DNA of 64,000 bases, taken from Novosphingobium ginsenosidimutans. GTDB taxonomy: Bacteria; Pseudomonadota; Alphaproteobacteria; Sphingomonadales; Sphingomonadaceae. Below the pieces are notes generated by a model. The model made no database searches and had not been told where the DNA came from. It was given only the letters and a program-made list of their open reading frames with translations. The translations under genes and the position numbers were made by a program. Of the stretch, positions 60,936 to 64,000 are shown piece by piece (within the stretch, counting starts at the first letter, position 1; every line of letters starts with the position of its first letter). The stretch spans positions 248,001-312,000 of the forward strand of contig NZ_CP042345.1 in NCBI RefSeq assembly GCF_007954425.1, read 5' to 3'.

Positions 60936-61759
60936 TAGGGCGGCTTGTCCAGCCCCTTGGGCGACTTGGTGAAGATCTCCACCCCGTTCTCAGTGATCCC
61001 GATCGAGTGTTCGAACTGCGCCGAAAGCGAGCGGTCGCGGGTCACGGCCGTCCAGCCATCTTCCAGCACTTTCACTCCGGGCTTGCCGAGGTTGATCATC
61101 GGTTCGATCGTGAAGAACATCCCCGGCTTCAGTTCCGGGCCGGTACCATGGCGCCCAGCGTGGACCACTTCGGGCGAATCGTGGAACAGCCGGCCCAGGC
61201 CATGCCCGCAGAATTCGCGGACCACGCCATAGCGATTGGCTTCGGCAAAGGTCTGGATCGCGGCACCGATATCACCCAGCCGCGCGCCGGGGCGGCTGGC
61301 TGCTTCGATGCCCAGCATCAGGCATTCGTGCGTCACGTCGACCAGCCGCTTCGCCTTCAGCGGCACATCGCCGACCAGGTACATCCGGCTAGTATCGCCG
61401 TGCCAGCCATCGAGCAGCGGGGTGACGTCAATATTGACGATGTCCCCGTCCTTCAGGACCTTGTCCGAAGGAATGCCGTGGCAGACCACGTGGTTGATCG
61501 AGATGCAGCACGAGTGGGTATAGCCGCGGTAGCCCAGGGTGGCCGGCACGGCGCCGCCATCGAGCGTCATCTGGCGCACCAGATCATCCAGTTCCTGGGT
61601 CGAAACCCCCGGCTGGACATGCGGTACCAGCGCATCAAGGATCTCTGCCGCCAGCCGCCCGGCGCGGCGCATCCCCTCGAAGCCTTCCGGCCCGTGGAGC
61701 TTGATCGTGCCGTCGCGCAGGACGGTCTCGGTTCCGGTTACTACCTGATACTGTGTCAT
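60932..61759 (-). CDS. map: type I methionine aminopeptidase
   Basis: Removes initiator methionine, 275 residues. Metal-binding segments: GYRGYTHSCCISINHVVCHG (first His), VNIDVTPLLDGWHGDTSRMY (two Asp), FCGHGLGRLFHDSPEVVH (third His), GMFFTIEPMIN and FEHSIGITENGVEIFT (two Glu). No SH3-like or zinc N-terminal extension. The ATG at 61759 (MTQYQVV) is preferred to an earlier start adding a non-conserved segment. Convergent with ccmB. Confidence 0.96.
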   Translation of the reverse strand: MTQYQVVTGTETVLRDGTIKLHGPEGFEGMRRAGRLAAEILDALVPHVQPGVSTQELDDLVRQMTLDGGAVPATLGYRGYTHSCCISINHVVCHGIPSDKVLKDGDIVNIDVTPLLDGWHGDTSRMYLVGDVPLKAKRLVDVTHECLMLGIEAASRPGARLGDIGAAIQTFAEANRYGVVREFCGHGLGRLFHDSPEVVHAGRHGTGPELKPGMFFTIEPMINLGKPGVKVLEDGWTAVTRDRSLSAQFEHSIGITENGVEIFTKSPKGLDKPPY

Positions 61760-61804
61760 CGCCCCGCCATATAGGCGCATCCCCGCCAAAAAGCGAGGGC
61801 GGCG

Positions 61805-62614
61805 TCAGCGGCCCAGCGCAAAGACCGAACGATATTGGGGCTTGACCGCCGCCAGCACGGCCTTGGTCACTGGCAGGGTGACCTCGTAATCGCCCTCGGC
61901 ATAGGGTCCGGCTTCATAGGGCGCGATAAGGATCCCGATCCGGTCAAACTGCTGCTTGTTGGAGGAGCCGAGGATCACGGTGGAGGCCGTGGGATCGATG
62001 CACTGGTCGAACATGTCCTCGCTGGCCGGGTCGATCGGCTCGCCCCGCCGCGCCGCGCGTTCGCGGTTGAGTGCCTTACAGAAGGGATCGCGGAGCGCCG
62101 CCGCCAGTGCGCCGCGCGAGGTGAACAGATCGGTCGCGCGGCGGCTCTGGCCAGCGGCCTTGTCCCACAGCAGCGCCTGCGACCAGTGGTTGGGGTGCGC
62201 CCCGCCGGTATAGGTGCTTGCCCCGGCTGAGAGGCTGAGCCAGCCGGGCAAGTCCGCCACGACCGACCAGCCCGCCGAATAGGAATAGGGGTTGAAGGGG
62301 AAGCCGTTTTCCTTGGCGGCCACCTGCCCCTCGCGCGCAGCCGCCACCAGTTCGCGGCGCTGCTTGGCCAGGTCCGCATCCAGTTCGGCGGCCAGCGCCG
62401 GGATGGCAGCGGCTTCGGCGGGGTAGCTGTAATCGAATTCGAACGCGTTGGTCCGTTCCTCGGTCTTGCGCGGCTGGGGCGCGGCCGTTGCGGCTTCAGT
62501 CGGGGTGACCGCAATGGCCGTTGCGGTTTCCGGCGCATCGGGCGCCTTGCTTTCGTCCTTTTCGGGCACGCAGGCCGTCGCCAGCAGCAGGAACAGGATC
62601 GCGGCCTTGCGCAT
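61805..62614 (-). CDS. lipoprotein with DUF3298/RsiV-like domain
   Basis: 269 residues. Lipoprotein signal MRKAAILFLLLATACVPE, lipidated C15, then a Glu/Ala-rich linker. The DUF4163 N-part (about 60-130) and DUF3298 C-part (about 150-260) match the RsiV-type fold: GGAHPNHWSQALLWDKAAGQ and FDRIGILIAPYEAGPYAEGDYEVTLP. Some relatives bind lysozyme or peptidoglycan. It diverges from the aminopeptidase gene. The start at 62614 is fixed by the signal peptide. Confidence 0.88.
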   Translation of the reverse strand: MRKAAILFLLLATACVPEKDESKAPDAPETATAIAVTPTEAATAAPQPRKTEERTNAFEFDYSYPAEAAAIPALAAELDADLAKQRRELVAAAREGQVAAKENGFPFNPYSYSAGWSVVADLPGWLSLSAGASTYTGGAHPNHWSQALLWDKAAGQSRRATDLFTSRGALAAALRDPFCKALNRERAARRGEPIDPASEDMFDQCIDPTASTVILGSSNKQQFDRIGILIAPYEAGPYAEGDYEVTLPVTKAVLAAVKPQYRSVFALGR

Positions 62615-62665
62615 TTGCCAATTTCCTCTCGCACCTTGCGCCGCAGCGCGGCTATGGCTGCTTCC

Positions 62666-64000
62666 ATGACCGATAAGCATGCCTTGATCCAGCCCGACCG
62701 TGACCAAAGCGCCACGCCGATCCATGTCGTCGACAAGGCGGGGCTGGATGATTTTCTGAAGGGCCTGCCCGGCGCGGCCCGTGCTGCCCTGGCCGCGCAG
62801 AAGTTTTCCGCTGGCCCCTTCGAACACGCCATCCTGCCCAATGGTGAGGACTGGTCGGTTGTTACCGGCGTGGCGAATGCCAGCGAACTCGGCACCTGGT
62901 GCCTCGCTCGGCTGGGCGAAAGCCTGCCAGCAGGGACCTATCGCGTCGCGAATGCCGATAGCGGCCCGGCATTGTTCGGCTGGGCGGCCGGGCAGTACCG
63001 CTTTGACCGCTACCGCGCCGAACCGAGCGAGGAAGGCCCGCGTGTGCTGCTGACCAAGGCTGCTGCGGCGATCAGCCCGGCGCTCGCCGAAGTCGCCGCC
63101 ACGGCCCTGGTCCGCGATATGGTCAATACGCCAGCGGAAGACATGGGCCCGGCTCAGCTTGAGGCCGAAGTTGCCCGTGTTGCCAAGGCGCACAAGGCCG
63201 AGATCAAGGTAACCAGCGGCGATGCGCTGGAACAGGGCTATCCGATGGTTCACGCCGTCGGCCGCGCTGCCGCACGCCATCATGCCCCGCGCCTGCTGGA
63301 GCTGACCTGGGGCGATCCCAAGCACCCGAAGCTGGCGATTGTTGGCAAGGGCGTGTGCTTTGACTCTGGCGGGCTCGATATCAAGCCGGCCTCAGGCATG
63401 GCGCTGATGAAGAAGGACATGGGCGGTGCAGCCCATGCCCTCGCCCTCGCCCAGCTCGTCATGCAGCATCACCTCAAGGTCCGGCTGCACCTGCTGATCC
63501 CGGCGGTGGAAAACGCGATTGCCGGCAATGCTTTCCGCCCCGGTGACGTGCTGAAAAGCCGCGCCGGGATCTCGGTTGAGATCGGCAATACCGATGCCGA
63601 AGGGCGGCTGGTGCTGGGCGATGCCCTGACTCGCGCCGGCGAGGAAGAACCCGAACTGGTGATCGACTTTGCCACCCTGACCGGCGCAGCCCGCGTCGCG
63701 GTCGGCCCGGACCTCCCCGCCCTGTTCACTCGGCGTGATGAAACCGCCGCGGAAATGCTGGCGGCAGGCGAAGCGGCGAGCGATCCCTGCTGGCGCCTGC
63801 CGCTCTATGATGGCTACCGCGAGTACCTGAAGAGCGACATTGCCGACCTCAACAACTCCGGCAGCAACGGCTTTGCCGGGGCCTCGGTCGGCGCGCTGTT
63901 CCTTGACCGGTTTGTGCCGGTCGGGACCGACTGGGCCCACTTCGATACCTTCGCCTGGCGCCCCGCCGCCAAGCCAGGCCGGCCCAAGGGCGGCGACGCA
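62666..64000 (+). CDS. leucyl aminopeptidase (M17), 3' end cut by the window
   Basis: 445 codons are visible; the gene runs off the window. N-terminal macrodomain-like part (about 1-140), then the M17 catalytic domain: LAIVGKGVCFDSGGLDIKP (metal Lys and Asp), MKKDMGGAAHALALAQL, NTDAEGRLVLGDAL (metal Asp/Glu and catalytic Arg) and SDIADLNNSGSNGFAGAS. About 15-20 C-terminal residues are missing judged by family length. Cytosolic hexameric peptidase of broad specificity. An in-frame ATG at 62654 is an alternative start; neither start has a strong SD. Confidence 0.9.
   Translation, partial: MTDKHALIQPDRDQSATPIHVVDKAGLDDFLKGLPGAARAALAAQKFSAGPFEHAILPNGEDWSVVTGVANASELGTWCLARLGESLPAGTYRVANADSGPALFGWAAGQYRFDRYRAEPSEEGPRVLLTKAAAAISPALAEVAATALVRDMVNTPAEDMGPAQLEAEVARVAKAHKAEIKVTSGDALEQGYPMVHAVGRAAARHHAPRLLELTWGDPKHPKLAIVGKGVCFDSGGLDIKPASGMALMKKDMGGAAHALALAQLVMQHHLKVRLHLLIPAVENAIAGNAFRPGDVLKSRAGISVEIGNTDAEGRLVLGDALTRAGEEEPELVIDFATLTGAARVAVGPDLPALFTRRDETAAEMLAAGEAASDPCWRLPLYDGYREYLKSDIADLNNSGSNGFAGASVGALFLDRFVPVGTDWAHFDTFAWRPAAKPGRPKGGDA

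Overview
The window is GC-rich, densely coded chromosomal DNA, almost certainly from an alphaproteobacterium of the order Sphingomonadales (Sphingomonas/Novosphingobium/Erythrobacter type). The evidence is a complete division and cell-wall (dcw) cluster, an alphaproteobacterial sulfite-reduction operon (SUMT-DUF2849-cysI-DUF934-cysH), a large TonB-dependent receptor, and TGA/ATG overlaps throughout. No phage, IS element, CRISPR array or rRNA operon was seen. Two tRNAs are present: Thr-TGT and Ala-CGC.

Layout: 0-3.5 kb holds an OmpR/HK two-component system and a GT4 glycosyltransferase. 3.5-4.6 kb holds a PadR repressor and a small membrane protein. 4.7-6.9 kb holds rarA and a predicted RNase H-fold protein. 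7-9.1 kb holds tRNA-Thr and a paired acyl-CoA dehydrogenase. 9.2-11.1 kb holds tryptophan dioxygenase and a kynureninase-like enzyme. 11.1-16 kb holds an unknown membrane protein, the TonB receptor, queF and a Pro/Ala-rich membrane protein. 16-18.2 kb holds sulfurtransferase and cystathionine beta-lyase, then mscS. 19-23 kb is the assimilatory sulfur operon. 23-24.1 kb holds a membrane-tethered LuxR-type regulator and cytochrome b561. 24.2-31 kb holds a nucleotide-sugar-type SDR, proB, obgE, tRNA-Ala, a Bax-inhibitor-1 protein, proC and ybjN. 31-51.6 kb (minus strand) holds a SPOR/TPR protein and then the whole dcw cluster read from mraZ to ftsZ. 52-57.2 kb holds two small proteins, cysK, a ferredoxin, an AlkA-type glycosylase and a secreted S9 peptidase. 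57.2-64 kb holds an SDR, a low-GC toxin-immunity remnant, pterin dehydratase, ccmAB, map, a lipoprotein, and a leucyl aminopeptidase cut by the window end.

How the genes work together: the sulfur genes supply siroheme, reduce APS and sulfite to sulfide, and make cysteine and methionine precursors (cysH, cysI, SUMT, cysK, metC). The dcw cluster makes lipid II and builds the divisome. proB and proC cover two of the three proline steps. Tryptophan is opened towards kynurenine and anthranilate.

The least ordinary stretches are: (1) 58.1-59.3 kb, a nonspecific-nuclease toxin fragment split by an apparent one-base deletion but still followed by an intact YezG-like immunity gene; (2) a run of five boxes at exact 10-bp period upstream of mraZ, resembling MraZ operators; (3) a 128-bp element with 20-bp terminal inverted repeats between tRNA-Ala and obgE; and (4) several clean palindromes at promoters or Shine-Dalgarno sites (tryptophan dioxygenase, S9 peptidase, SDR, padR).
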